From positions 1 through 43,935 of the forward strand of contig CANDKY010000020.1 in NCBI GenBank assembly GCA_947385425.1: 43,935 bases of DNA, given 5' to 3'. This document shows, piece by piece, positions 25,401 through 32,978 of this stretch. The notes below the pieces were generated by a model. The model did no database searches. It saw only the letters and a program-made list of their open reading frames with translations, and was not told where the DNA came from. The translations under genes were made by a program, and so were the position numbers. Each line of letters begins with the position of its first letter. Position 1 is the first letter of the stretch. Source of the DNA: an uncultured Lachnospiraceae bacterium (GTDB taxonomy: Bacteria; Bacillota; Clostridia; Lachnospirales; Lachnospiraceae).

Positions 25401-25767
25401 GGCGCACTGCCGGTTTATTCTGCATTTTCCCCGCCCTGGCTTTACCCAAGAAAAGCAAAGGGTATTTCTCTTCGTACTCCACAAATTCCATCAGCACCGC
25501 GGCACAATGCTTACACAAACCGTCATAATTAAAGAAAGCCGGACAGGTACAGAAACTGCCTGTCACATCCTCCTCCCCACTGTCATATTCTATCTCTACC
25601 GAATAATTATTCCTGCCGCTCCCTTTTACATTTGCTTTTATTAAAAAAACCGTCTTTTCTTCCTGGCTTACCCTGAAGTCCATTACCTTCCCGGACTGGT
25701 AGATATGTATCCCCCGCGCATAAACCGCGCTTTCCACCATTTGCCTTATATCGTTTTTTGTCAGCAT
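22471..25767 (-). CDS. SNF2-family DNA translocase/helicase with SWIM zinc finger
   Basis: This 1098-residue Swi2/Snf2-type ATPase starts with a SWIM zinc finger (FCTCPAFFNYDGLCKHCAA, Cys-x-Cys ... Cys-x2-His form, about residues 72-90). A bacterial SNF2-helicase-associated region of about 500 residues follows. The SNF2 ATPase core has motif I ADDMGLGKTLQ, motif II DEAQYIKNH and motif III-like LTGTPVENRLSELW. The helicase C-terminal half has QFTSMLERI, SLKAGGTGLNLTAAD and the arginine finger ATDRAHRIGQ. Such proteins translocate on double-stranded DNA and can remodel transcription or repair complexes. AAGAGGG lies upstream of the ATG. It stands alone, and its last codons are only about 60 bases from the carA promoter. 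Confidence 0.93.
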   Translation of the reverse strand: MLTKNDIRQMVESAVYARGIHIYQSGKVMDFRVSQEEKTVFLIKANVKGSGRNNYSVEIEYDSGEEDVTGSFCTCPAFFNYDGLCKHCAAVLMEFVEYEEKYPLLFLGKARAGKMQNKPAVRQEPRTTPAMKDLLTKSFMQRTYPMVYKEMYGKVKLEPYMDYGKERVTVEFRIGVTKMYVLKDVFSFIQLMNEAGKYSYGKQLEFTHMKEAFTEESREMVDFIRKWTEDNKERHFAYFGFGYSHSFQKVRNLDLDRKETEDFLEATGHQVFHANYLGQGEQEWKVAEDKLERSVTISGKDGGIEVDVGKNTGFVGEKYFLYFIKGLIYMEEREELKPIEDFLLCMGQVSGHKAFIQKEDVPVFCSQLLPKLEEFYKCKKKNFDAAGYLQAPASFEIYLDAPQKDFVTCKLFAVYGEDGKDKYDLYREDEGKGQGVRDIFREMEVKQIVSAYFNAFDEAGGMMALSGDEDKLYELLAYGIPKLQELGQVFVSDALRRMNVAPPPKVSVGISLAGDMMELSMSAGDMPMNELVEILSKYDRKKKYYRLKNGSFVNVQDSELGVLARLKEELGITDRQLKQEHVAVPKYRALYLDGELKANPVFSTVKDRNFKELVRNMKTVEDNDFEIPASLENIMREYQKKGFLWIKTLKNNGFGGILADDMGLGKTLQVIAFLLSEYIDAAPSENKRCLIVAPASLVFNWSSEVEKFAPALHVKTVTGTAAERDKVIHESGERDILLTSYDLLRRDIEKYAGVKFYCQVIDEAQYIKNHNTQAAKAVKEIEAGFKLALTGTPVENRLSELWSIFDYLMPGFLYSYQRFRGEIEIPVVQNGDEEAMRKLQKLIGPFVLRRLKKDVLTDLPDKLEENAYAKLEGEQLKLYDAHVQRMRILLDKTSEEEFRNSKIQILAELTKLRQICCDPALIFEDYKENSAKMDMCIDLVRNAVNGGHKLLLFSQFTSMLERIRAALEKEGIDCYMLTGSTPKEKRVQMVDAFNKDDTPVFCISLKAGGTGLNLTAADIVIHYDPWWNLAVQNQATDRAHRIGQKNVVNVYKLIMKGTIEDNIVKLQERKKELAEQVLGGEGVGSGSFTKDELLELLQ

Positions 25768-25802
25768 ACTTTTATTCCCTCTTTATCCTTATTCCATTTT
25801 TC

Positions 25803-25891
25803 CATTTCGCTTTGCGCCTGCCGGTTTCTTCGCTTAGCCAGTCAGCCGTTACAGACCGCCACACATTTCCCTTTGCGCCTGCCGGTTTCTT
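25803..25891. repeat. Two 28-bp direct repeats between the SNF2 and ApbE genes
   Basis: Copies at 25803-25830 and 25864-25891 begin 61 bases apart and differ at one base; the shared core is TTTGCGCCTGCCGGTTTCTT. They lie in the 280-base gap between two divergent genes. I see no clear consensus promoter for ApbE in the rest of the gap. Confidence 0.75.
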
Positions 25892-26047
25892 AAAGCGCAT
25901 CCTGCCTATTTGTTAATCATACGCATTTTATGCGTTTTCGTCAATATGGCAGTATTATCTTGCCTCGCCCGTTTCTTTCTGATATTGTATAACTGGACAC
26001 TTAATAAACACAATTACAGCACAATCAGAACAGAAAGGATCCGCTCC

Positions 26048-27064
26048 ATGAAAGATATACCAATCCTCCGCCGCTTTCTTATTTTTCCCCTCCTCCCGGC
26101 CCTGGCCGTCCTGTCCTTTGCCGCCTGCGGCCGCAGCCCTGAGCCGGTGAGCCGCCGTGGATTCTATTTTGACACGGTAATCAGCATTTCCCTCTATGAC
26201 AGCAAATACCGCAGCCAAAGCGAAGACCTGCTGGATCACTGTTTTGCCCTCGCGCAGCAATATGAAGATCTGCTCAGCCGCACAAAAGAAAACAGCGATG
26301 TCTGGAAGCTGAACCATGCAGGCGGCGGCCCTGTAACCCTTCACGAAGACACCTTATTCCTCCTGCGCGCCGCCCTCTCCTATGCGGAACTCACGGACGG
26401 GAAAGTAGACCCTACCATAGGGAGCGTAAATAAATTATGGGATTTCACCGATCCGGAAGCCGTACTGCCCGACGAAACCGCACTGGCACAGGCCCTTACG
26501 CATGTAAATTACCGTTCCGTTACCATAGACGGCAGTACGGCGGCGCTGAATGACCCTGAGGCGGAACTTGACCTGGGCTTTATTGCCAAAGGGTATATTG
26601 CCGACCGTATGAAAGAATACCTTGTCTCCCAGGGCGTTGGAAGCGCGCTAATCAACCTGGGCGGCAATGTTCTTGCCATCGGATGCCGGCCCGACGGCAC
26701 GCCCTTTAAAGTAGGCATCCAGAAACCCTTTGCCGACAGAGGCGTCACCGCCTGTGTCCTTCCGATCTCCGGCCTGTCTGTCGTTTCCTCCGGCAGCTAT
26801 GAACGTTATTTTATAAAAAACGGAGTGATATACCATCACATCCTGGATACAAAAACAGGTTATCCCGTCCGGAATAACCTGAATGAAGTCACAATTATAA
26901 GCAATTCCTCCATGGAAGGCGATGCCCTCTCCACTGCATGTTTCCTCCTCGGCGAAGAAAAGGGGATGGAACTCATAGAATCCCTGCCGGATACGGAAGC
27001 AATCTTCCTGACTGCCGACGGCAAAATCCTGCGCTCCGGCGGGGCGGAAACCCTTGCCCAATAA
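26048..27064 (+). CDS. apbE: FAD:protein FMN transferase (ApbE), lipoprotein
   Basis: This 338-residue ApbE-family enzyme transfers FMN from FAD onto threonine of redox proteins such as Rnf or Nqr subunits outside the membrane. It has a signal peptide with a lipobox-like end (LSFAACG, Cys about residue 22). The core motifs are DGKVDPTIGSVNKLWDF, ELDLGFIAKGYIADR, ALINLGGNVLAIG and HILDTKTGYPV; the Asp/Thr of DTKTG belong to the Mg-binding site, and GDALSTACFLLG is near the end. The frame is open 46 codons upstream, but AAAGGATC before MKDIPILRR and the signal peptide fix the start. The stop is 4 bases from the stop of the convergent gene, so the two transcripts must overlap at their 3' ends. 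No Rnf genes are in the window. Confidence 0.93.
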   Translation: MKDIPILRRFLIFPLLPALAVLSFAACGRSPEPVSRRGFYFDTVISISLYDSKYRSQSEDLLDHCFALAQQYEDLLSRTKENSDVWKLNHAGGGPVTLHEDTLFLLRAALSYAELTDGKVDPTIGSVNKLWDFTDPEAVLPDETALAQALTHVNYRSVTIDGSTAALNDPEAELDLGFIAKGYIADRMKEYLVSQGVGSALINLGGNVLAIGCRPDGTPFKVGIQKPFADRGVTACVLPISGLSVVSSGSYERYFIKNGVIYHHILDTKTGYPVRNNLNEVTIISNSSMEGDALSTACFLLGEEKGMELIESLPDTEAIFLTADGKILRSGGAETLAQ

Positions 27065-27068
27065 GGGG

Positions 27069-28838
27069 CTACAGGCATTCCTGCCGGAAAGACTCTGCAC
27101 AGATCAGCAGATACAAAGGCGCACAGAGAAACAGCGCATATACATACCGGAAGGAAAACGCAACCGGCACTGCCGCCATAATGGACAGCCATACGCCCAG
27201 CGTGGGCATCAGGGCTATCATCCCTTTCCAATTACGTTTACCTATACAGATAAAGACAGCCCCAAGCAGCAGCCAGGCAAAAACAGCCGCGCTGAGATAC
27301 CCTTTCGGCTCCGCAAAATCCCGGAATGATATGCCCAGATAATAGTCAAAATAATCGCTCATAAAATATTCCGCATTCCCGAAATGGAAATTGCAGATAT
27401 ATGCCGTGGAAGAGTTCTCAAAAATATCCCAGAAACCCATTGTGCTGAGCATATAAGCTTTCACTGCCTTTACCGGATTGCAGAATACAAGATGCCGGTA
27501 CATCCTCATAAATCCCCCCGCATTTTCCTCCAGATAAGCACGGTTAAATTCCGGTGAAAATTTAATGGTATCAGCCACAACCGGATTATACAGTTCCTTC
27601 CACCGCTCCTCCGGCAGCAACTGCCCTATAACCTCCCAGTCCTCCTGTGCCACCTCCCCATCGGTAGCTATAATATAAGCCGCCTGCTGAAGAGGGATCC
27701 CAAGGCTCTCCGTTGTCTTGTCCAGATTATACCCGCACCGATCATACACAGGCCCCTGGATAATGCCCGAAACCAGCAAAACAATAAAAGATACCGCCCC
27801 AAGCTTTACCGCGGCCGCTCTTCTTTTCAGGCACAGCAGCAATACCGCAGCCGTCAAGGAATAAAACAAAACAACATATATACCATTATTCCGTAGAAAA
27901 ATAATCAGCAAACTGAACAGGCCGTATTCCGCCAACTGTACCCGGGCCATATCCCTGCCGGAACCCTTTCCGCTTAAAGGACCGGCACAGGAACCCTTGC
28001 CGCCGCACCTGCCGTCACCGGTCCCCTTTCTGAAAAATCCGGATAACCCGCCGCAGACCTCCTCCTTACAACAATCCCCTCCGCCTTCACAAAAAATACG
28101 GTACAAATAAACGGAAAAAAGGAAAACCGTTACGGAAAACAGGGTATCTTTCCACAGGGAAATCCCGTAAAACGGGTAAAGCGGAAACAGCGCAAAAACA
28201 AGCAGAAAGAAAAGGAGAACCTCCCTCCGAAGCCCCCGGCGATAACACCGGTAAATAAAATACGCCAGGGCAAAAGCCATCACAAGCATCTGCACCACCG
28301 TAAAAAGCTTTAACCCTCCATATTCCCCCGCACCGGAAAAAGCGCCGGTAATCCAAAACATAAACCGCCAGATCAATGTATACAGCACCGGATTATGGTT
28401 ATCCATCGCCGCCTTATCCAATGCCATACGGATAGAATCCACCGTATCCGCATAAATCCCTCCCGGCCAGTAAGACGGAAGATACGGGAACCAAAAAACC
28501 ATAAGCAGCGCAAAAGAACCCGCCAACACCCGGATCCCCTGCCTGCCCTCCCGTTTTTCCCGGAACAGTACCTTCCCCCCGGCCGCACAGGAAAAAGCCG
28601 CCGCCTTCATCAATATGTAAATAACCGGCGTCAAACCGGCCCATGCAATAACATCCAAAAAATGAAAATCCGTCACATACACATTTGCAACGGTGGATAC
28701 CTCCGACTGCGCATTAACAATATGCCGGCTGGCCACCAACATCACCGAAAACAGCATAGAAAAAAGAAACAGCCAGATATCCTCCCTTTTCCTGCCTTCT
28801 ATAAACCTTATACATTTCCCACAGTTTCTCCGGAACAC
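27069..28838 (-). CDS. DUF6020-type polytopic membrane protein (GT-C-like)
   Basis: This 589-residue integral membrane protein has about twelve hydrophobic segments. LPSYWPGGIYADTVDSIRMA and NHNPVLYTLIW in the first large external loop resemble the acidic loop of GT-C-fold glycosyltransferases and match my recollection of DUF6020 proteins. Between about residues 250 and 300 is a soluble Gly/Cys/Lys-rich loop (GGDCCKEEVCGG). The start is GTG, with GAGG and AAAGG just upstream. It may transfer lipid-linked sugars to a cell-wall polymer, but no acceptor or donor genes are adjacent. It is convergent with apbE and downstream of the ROK kinase gene in the same direction, 94 bases away. Confidence 0.7.
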   Translation of the reverse strand: MFRRNCGKCIRFIEGRKREDIWLFLFSMLFSVMLVASRHIVNAQSEVSTVANVYVTDFHFLDVIAWAGLTPVIYILMKAAAFSCAAGGKVLFREKREGRQGIRVLAGSFALLMVFWFPYLPSYWPGGIYADTVDSIRMALDKAAMDNHNPVLYTLIWRFMFWITGAFSGAGEYGGLKLFTVVQMLVMAFALAYFIYRCYRRGLRREVLLFFLLVFALFPLYPFYGISLWKDTLFSVTVFLFSVYLYRIFCEGGGDCCKEEVCGGLSGFFRKGTGDGRCGGKGSCAGPLSGKGSGRDMARVQLAEYGLFSLLIIFLRNNGIYVVLFYSLTAAVLLLCLKRRAAAVKLGAVSFIVLLVSGIIQGPVYDRCGYNLDKTTESLGIPLQQAAYIIATDGEVAQEDWEVIGQLLPEERWKELYNPVVADTIKFSPEFNRAYLEENAGGFMRMYRHLVFCNPVKAVKAYMLSTMGFWDIFENSSTAYICNFHFGNAEYFMSDYFDYYLGISFRDFAEPKGYLSAAVFAWLLLGAVFICIGKRNWKGMIALMPTLGVWLSIMAAVPVAFSFRYVYALFLCAPLYLLICAESFRQECL

Positions 28839-28932
28839 AACCCTTTCCTCTCATCCTTCTGTAAATTACCAAAAAACAGCGCCGCCCCAACCATCAAAAC
28901 CCGGAAGAATGCCTGCGGTATCCTTTGCCTCT

Positions 28933-29805
28933 TCATTCATCCTTAGCCCTTCTTGCCAGCTCCAAACAGCCCATAATCCCCTGATCATCATGCAGACTTG
29001 CCGGTACTATGTAATGATCCATATCAGCCACTTCCTCCGTCTGGACATAACCGCCCAGCAATTCCGTCACCTTACTGCGGATCAACGGGAAAAGCTGCTC
29101 CTGATGCATCACCCCGCCGCCCAGGATAATCATCTCCGGCGATAAGGTCAGAATATACCCTGTCAGGGCCTGTGCGATATAATCCGCCTCCAGATCCCAT
29201 ACTTCCTTCCTGTCTGCAAGCATAAGCGCCTTCGCCCCCCAGCGTTCCTCTATAGCCGGCCCGGCAGCCAGCCCTTCCAGGCAGTTTTTATGATAAGGGC
29301 ATTTCCCGGCGTAAGAATCATCGCCCCTCTTGGTAATCAATACATGCCCTGCCTCAGGATGAAGCATACCGTGGAGCAGCTTACCGTCTATATAAATCCC
29401 TGCCCCCACTCCCGTGCCTATCGTAAGGTAGAGCACACAGCTCTTTCCCTTAGCCTGCCCGAAAGTCACTTCCCCAAGTACCGAACCGTTCACATCCGTA
29501 TCAAAACCGACAGGACAGCCAAGCGCCTTTTTAAAACCGCCGACAATATCAAAATTCCTCCATGCCAGCTTCGGCGTCGTGGTTATGCACCCGTAATTCG
29601 GAGCCTTCTTATCCAGCTCAACCGGCCCGAAACTTGCAACCCCAAGAGCCTCTATTCCCTTGTTTTCAAAAAATTTGATTAATTCAGGCATCGTAGTATC
29701 CGGTGTCTGCGTAGGCACCGAAACCTGCTCATGAATCCTTCCTGTCTCATCCCCGACAGCACACACCATCTTAGTTCCGCCCGCTTCCAATGCTCCAAGT
29801 ATCAT
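28933..29805 (-). CDS. ROK-family sugar kinase (fructokinase-like)
   Basis: This 290-residue cytosolic ROK kinase phosphorylates a hexose, most likely fructose. The N-terminal phosphate loop is LGALEAGGTKMVCAVG, and the catalytic base is Asp104 in FDTDVNGSVLGE. The ATP-binding loop is TIGTGVGAG (128-136). The ROK zinc ligands are His154, Cys169, His172 and Cys175. The sequence resembles ScrK/GmuE-type fructokinases of Firmicutes. GAGAGGGAAAG precedes the ATG. A promoter lies about 120 bases upstream. No sucrose or mannan genes are adjacent, so the substrate is from family resemblance only. Confidence 0.9.
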   Translation of the reverse strand: MILGALEAGGTKMVCAVGDETGRIHEQVSVPTQTPDTTMPELIKFFENKGIEALGVASFGPVELDKKAPNYGCITTTPKLAWRNFDIVGGFKKALGCPVGFDTDVNGSVLGEVTFGQAKGKSCVLYLTIGTGVGAGIYIDGKLLHGMLHPEAGHVLITKRGDDSYAGKCPYHKNCLEGLAAGPAIEERWGAKALMLADRKEVWDLEADYIAQALTGYILTLSPEMIILGGGVMHQEQLFPLIRSKVTELLGGYVQTEEVADMDHYIVPASLHDDQGIMGCLELARRAKDE

Positions 29806-29923
29806 CTTTCCCTCTCTCTTTCCTCATATATTCCCACTGCCAACCCTGCGGACTGCGGGCTACTGCCCTTTCCCGGCTACAGCCTGCCCCTTCCCGCCTG
29901 TACAGGGGTATTTTCCTTACCCT

Positions 29924-29952
29924 ATTGTAACACTTCTCCGCCCTTACCGCAA
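29924..29952 (-). promoter_or_regulatory. Promoter of the ROK kinase gene
   Basis: On the minus strand TTGCGG (29947-29952), 17 bases and TACAAT (29924-29929) form a good promoter about 120 bases upstream of the start codon. Confidence 0.7.
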
Positions 29953-30024
29953 CACTTCCTCTCTCAAAATCCATAACTCCCCCCTCCTCCCCGAAAAGCC
30001 TAAATTACATTAAGCCAAAAACCA

Positions 30025-30273
30025 GGCGCCTGCCCTGTATCCGGAGGGAGCCTGCCTGTTTTTTGCATCGTTTTGGATGGAGATTTTCTTAACAGAAGCT
30101 CCAAAACCCAGGGAAAAATGGCCATGGATGGCCATTTTAGGCTGTAGGGGGCATGGACGCCCCTTACAGCCGACCCGGACGCCGCCAGAAAATTACATCT
30201 TCTGTTTAGAAAATCCCATCCAAATAAGCTGCAAAAAAACAGGCAGGCTCCCTCCGGATACAGGGCAGGCGCC
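30025..30273. repeat. 250-bp nested palindromic element
   Basis: The arms (30025-30098 and 30199-30273) are near-perfect inverted copies from GGCGCCTGCCCTGTATCCGG inward to AACAGAAG. The interior holds two more hairpins: AAAATGGCCAT/ATGGCCATTTT, and GGCTGTAGGGGGC/GCCCCTTACAGCC. On the minus strand the outer arm is followed by GGTTTTTGG, so it could end the phosphoesterase transcript. It could be a MITE-type mobile element or a structured RNA. No other copy is in the window. Confidence 0.8.
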
Positions 30274-30323
30274 GTCCTGCAAACCAATCCCGACTAAATC
30301 AAGCCCTGCTAAACCAATCCAAA

Positions 30324-30953
30324 CTAAAACCTCTCAATAAGATGCTCCCTCGGCGAATCATCCTCAAATTCAAAAACACACTTTTCAAAGGCGTTAATGA
30401 CATGCGTATCCTGATACTTATCATACCGCTTATGCTGCCTGCCGTAAGACATATGCACATGCCCATGGAGAAAAAATTTGGGCCGGTACTTTTCCATCAG
30501 CTTCCGGAACACATCAAAGCCCTGATGCGGCAGATCCCTCCCGTCATTCAGCCCATAAGCCGGGGCATGCGTCACCAGGATATCAAACCCCCTGTGCTTC
30601 CATAGCTGGAACCACAGCTTCGCCACGCGCTTCTGCATCTGCTTCTCCGTATACTGATGCCCTCCCGGCTTATACCGCATAGAACCGCCCAGCCCTAAAA
30701 TCCGCACCCCGTTGTGGACATAAATCCGATCCTCGATGCACACGCACCCCTCCGGCGGAATCCGCTCATATTTCCCGTCATGGTTCCCATGCACATACAA
30801 TACCGGCACTGTGGAAAGAGTCACCAGAAAAGACAGATAGCGCGGATCCAGATCACCGCAGGAAATGATCAGGTCGATCCCCTCTATCTTGCTCTTATCA
30901 AAATAATCCCACAGGGATTTGGACTCTTCATCCGCAATCGCCAGTATTTTCAT
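30324..30953 (-). CDS. Calcineurin-like metallophosphoesterase
   Basis: This 209-residue metallophosphoesterase has a metal-binding Asp34 in SCGDLD, Asn57-His58 in GNHD, His129 in VTHAP, and His165/His167 in HGHVH. The first motif, normally Asp-x-His, reads Asp8-Glu-Glu, so one metal-ligand His is missing, which could change metal use or specificity. AGGAAGG lies 11 bases upstream of the ATG. The gene follows the ParB/BMP fusion gene by 7 bases, with its ribosome binding site inside the end of that gene, so the two are coupled. The substrate (nucleotide, phosphoprotein or phosphodiester) is unknown. Confidence 0.88.
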   Translation of the reverse strand: MKILAIADEESKSLWDYFDKSKIEGIDLIISCGDLDPRYLSFLVTLSTVPVLYVHGNHDGKYERIPPEGCVCIEDRIYVHNGVRILGLGGSMRYKPGGHQYTEKQMQKRVAKLWFQLWKHRGFDILVTHAPAYGLNDGRDLPHQGFDVFRKLMEKYRPKFFLHGHVHMSYGRQHKRYDKYQDTHVINAFEKCVFEFEDDSPREHLIERF

Positions 30954-30960
30954 CGGTAAA

Positions 30961-32871
30961 TCAACCTTCCTTTTCCCTTACTCCCTGCTGCCTGACCACA
31001 GGCGCCGCCTGCTCCTTCAGCTCTTCCTTCTTCGGAATGGAACCGATCACATTTTCCGCCAGCCAGTCCATCGTCATGATTTCCTCCGGCTGCAGACTCT
31101 TTTCCGGATCCGGCTGCACGATGCCGTTCTGGGAATACAGCACACCGGAAAACGGATTGAATTCCCCCGAACTGATCGTTGCCCGCAGCAGATCCACCAG
31201 ACGTTTCGTCCCTATTGGCAGATATTGGGAACATATTACCTCTATCACCCCTTCCGATATCCCCCACCAATAATTGATAGCCTTTGTAAATGACGGGTCG
31301 TCGTCGTATTTCCATGTCCCGTCCAGGATCGTCCGCAGAAGCTGCACATAAAACTGCCCCCAATGGTACAGAGGCATAGCCAGGTTCCTTGGCTGCCCCC
31401 CATCCATATGATAAATACCGAAAAAGCGGGAAGCCTCTTCCGGTATCGTCATATCCTTGCCGGAAATACAGGAAGCCCCTGTTTCCCTGATCCGCTCTTC
31501 AATATCCAGCCCCTTCCTGGAAGACCATTCCAGATAAACCTCCGCCCGTGGATTAATCATTTTCGCCCCCAGCGCAAAAGCATTGATATTCGCTATGGAA
31601 CCGTAAATCGGATAGGCCTCGACATAAATCAGCTTATTGTTCTCCGCCATCGCCCCGGCTATGGCGCCCATCAAAAATTTCGCCTCATGCATCCGCGAAT
31701 AATAAGTCCTTATATAACGGTGCGAAGTATTCAGGGAACAGTTCATAACCCGTACCTCCGGGTTTGCAATCGCCGCCTTCACACTGGCCTGTACAAAAGC
31801 AGGCGTTGTGGTAAAAATCAGATTCGCACCGGAAGCTACGGCATCCTCTATCATGGAACCGGCGTTTTCCTGCGTCACGTTTTCATATACCATTGTGCTT
31901 AACTCTTCCTTATAAGTCGCCTCCAGATAAATCCTCCCCAGCTCATGCGCGTAAGTCCAGGCCGACGTCCCCGGGGTTTTCTCATAAATAAAAGCAATCT
32001 TTAACCTCTGCGTACCAAGGGAATGCAGAATATTAAACAGCGGCTTCTTCTCCTGACTCGGTTTCATCTTCAGATCAATTTCCTGCTCTTCCTGAAGAAT
32101 CGCAAACTCCTCCCAGCTCTTCGCCATCAGTTCCTTCAGCTCATTCGTCGTCTTCTCATCCACTTCATCATAACCGTATAAGGTGATAAAAGACAAAAAA
32201 GCATCCCCCGGCGTGATATCCAGCTTGCCGCCGCCTTTCTGCATAAACTCCGCCTTAAACCTCGTATAAAGGGCGCTGAACTTTAACAGATCATCATCCG
32301 TCCAAACCTCCCCCGGCGCTTTCCCCACCGCTTTCTGCAGTTTCTGGAAACTTCCCTCCTCGGAAAACCATATGTAATTGATCGGGGCCGACTGGTAAAA
32401 ATCCATAAATTCATAATAAATCTTATTCTCTTTTTCCTCCGTGCGCCTGGGCACAATACGGGTTACGTTCCCCGGGATGGAAACCACGTCAAAAAACTTC
32501 ATGACGCTGACCCGTTTATTCCCCTCCTCCACATAAAATTTATTCATATATTCATATGCCTTAATCGGATCCCGGATCCCTTCCTCCACATGGCAGGTAC
32601 TTAAACTGATCCATTTGGCGGCAAATTCTGAATTTTCCCTTAAAATGGGCATAAAATTCCCCGCAAAGGAAATACTCCTCCCCATTGTCTTAGTCCCTAC
32701 AATCTGCTCCACCGGAATCTGCACCAGCCCCAGGGGCTGCTCATGGTATGACCCTTTCGGGGGCATAATGTCGTCCAAAACCGTCAGTGTCGGCTTCTCC
32801 CCGCGCAGCATCCGCGCCTGGTAATCCTTCTTCCCTGACTTATATGCTTTACTGTAATCTTCTCTTCCCAT
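30961..32871 (-). CDS. Cytosolic ParB-like/BMP-domain fusion protein
   Basis: This 636-residue protein lacks a signal peptide. Residues about 45-160 look like a ParB/sulfiredoxin-type domain (VQIPVEQIVGTKTMGRSISF ... RDPIKAYEYMNKFYVEEGNK, then RVSVMKFF). Residues about 280-580 are a BMP/Med-type nucleoside-binding periplasmic-binding domain (LKIAFIYEKTPGTSAWTYAH, LIFTTTPAFVQASV, AGAMAENNKLIYVEAYPI). BMP domains normally sit in lipoproteins that capture nucleosides outside the cell; here the domain must be inside, suggesting a sensor or regulator. A GGGAGGG site 5 bases before the second in-frame ATG fixes the start. It sits between the VWA gene and the phosphoesterase gene. Domain calls are from motif recognition. 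Confidence 0.8.
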   Translation of the reverse strand: MGREDYSKAYKSGKKDYQARMLRGEKPTLTVLDDIMPPKGSYHEQPLGLVQIPVEQIVGTKTMGRSISFAGNFMPILRENSEFAAKWISLSTCHVEEGIRDPIKAYEYMNKFYVEEGNKRVSVMKFFDVVSIPGNVTRIVPRRTEEKENKIYYEFMDFYQSAPINYIWFSEEGSFQKLQKAVGKAPGEVWTDDDLLKFSALYTRFKAEFMQKGGGKLDITPGDAFLSFITLYGYDEVDEKTTNELKELMAKSWEEFAILQEEQEIDLKMKPSQEKKPLFNILHSLGTQRLKIAFIYEKTPGTSAWTYAHELGRIYLEATYKEELSTMVYENVTQENAGSMIEDAVASGANLIFTTTPAFVQASVKAAIANPEVRVMNCSLNTSHRYIRTYYSRMHEAKFLMGAIAGAMAENNKLIYVEAYPIYGSIANINAFALGAKMINPRAEVYLEWSSRKGLDIEERIRETGASCISGKDMTIPEEASRFFGIYHMDGGQPRNLAMPLYHWGQFYVQLLRTILDGTWKYDDDPSFTKAINYWWGISEGVIEVICSQYLPIGTKRLVDLLRATISSGEFNPFSGVLYSQNGIVQPDPEKSLQPEEIMTMDWLAENVIGSIPKKEELKEQAAPVVRQQGVREKEG

Positions 32872-32978
32872 ACTATCCCTCCCGCCGTACCGCTCCACAG
32901 TTTTCCCATACCCAGGCAGTTACTATGAAAAAACCTCCCTGCACCATTTTCATCACTGGTGATGCCGCATATGCGGGG

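Larger units (their letters stand above)
29806..30323. other. 518-base intergenic region with ROK promoter and nested palindrome
   Basis: The left part is the leader and promoter of the ROK kinase gene. The right part is a nested palindromic element (30025-30273). The last 50 bases before the phosphoesterase stop codon contain two copies of AAACCAATCC. I see no protein-coding gene here; the short open frames across the palindrome are mirror translations of its two arms. Confidence 0.7.
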
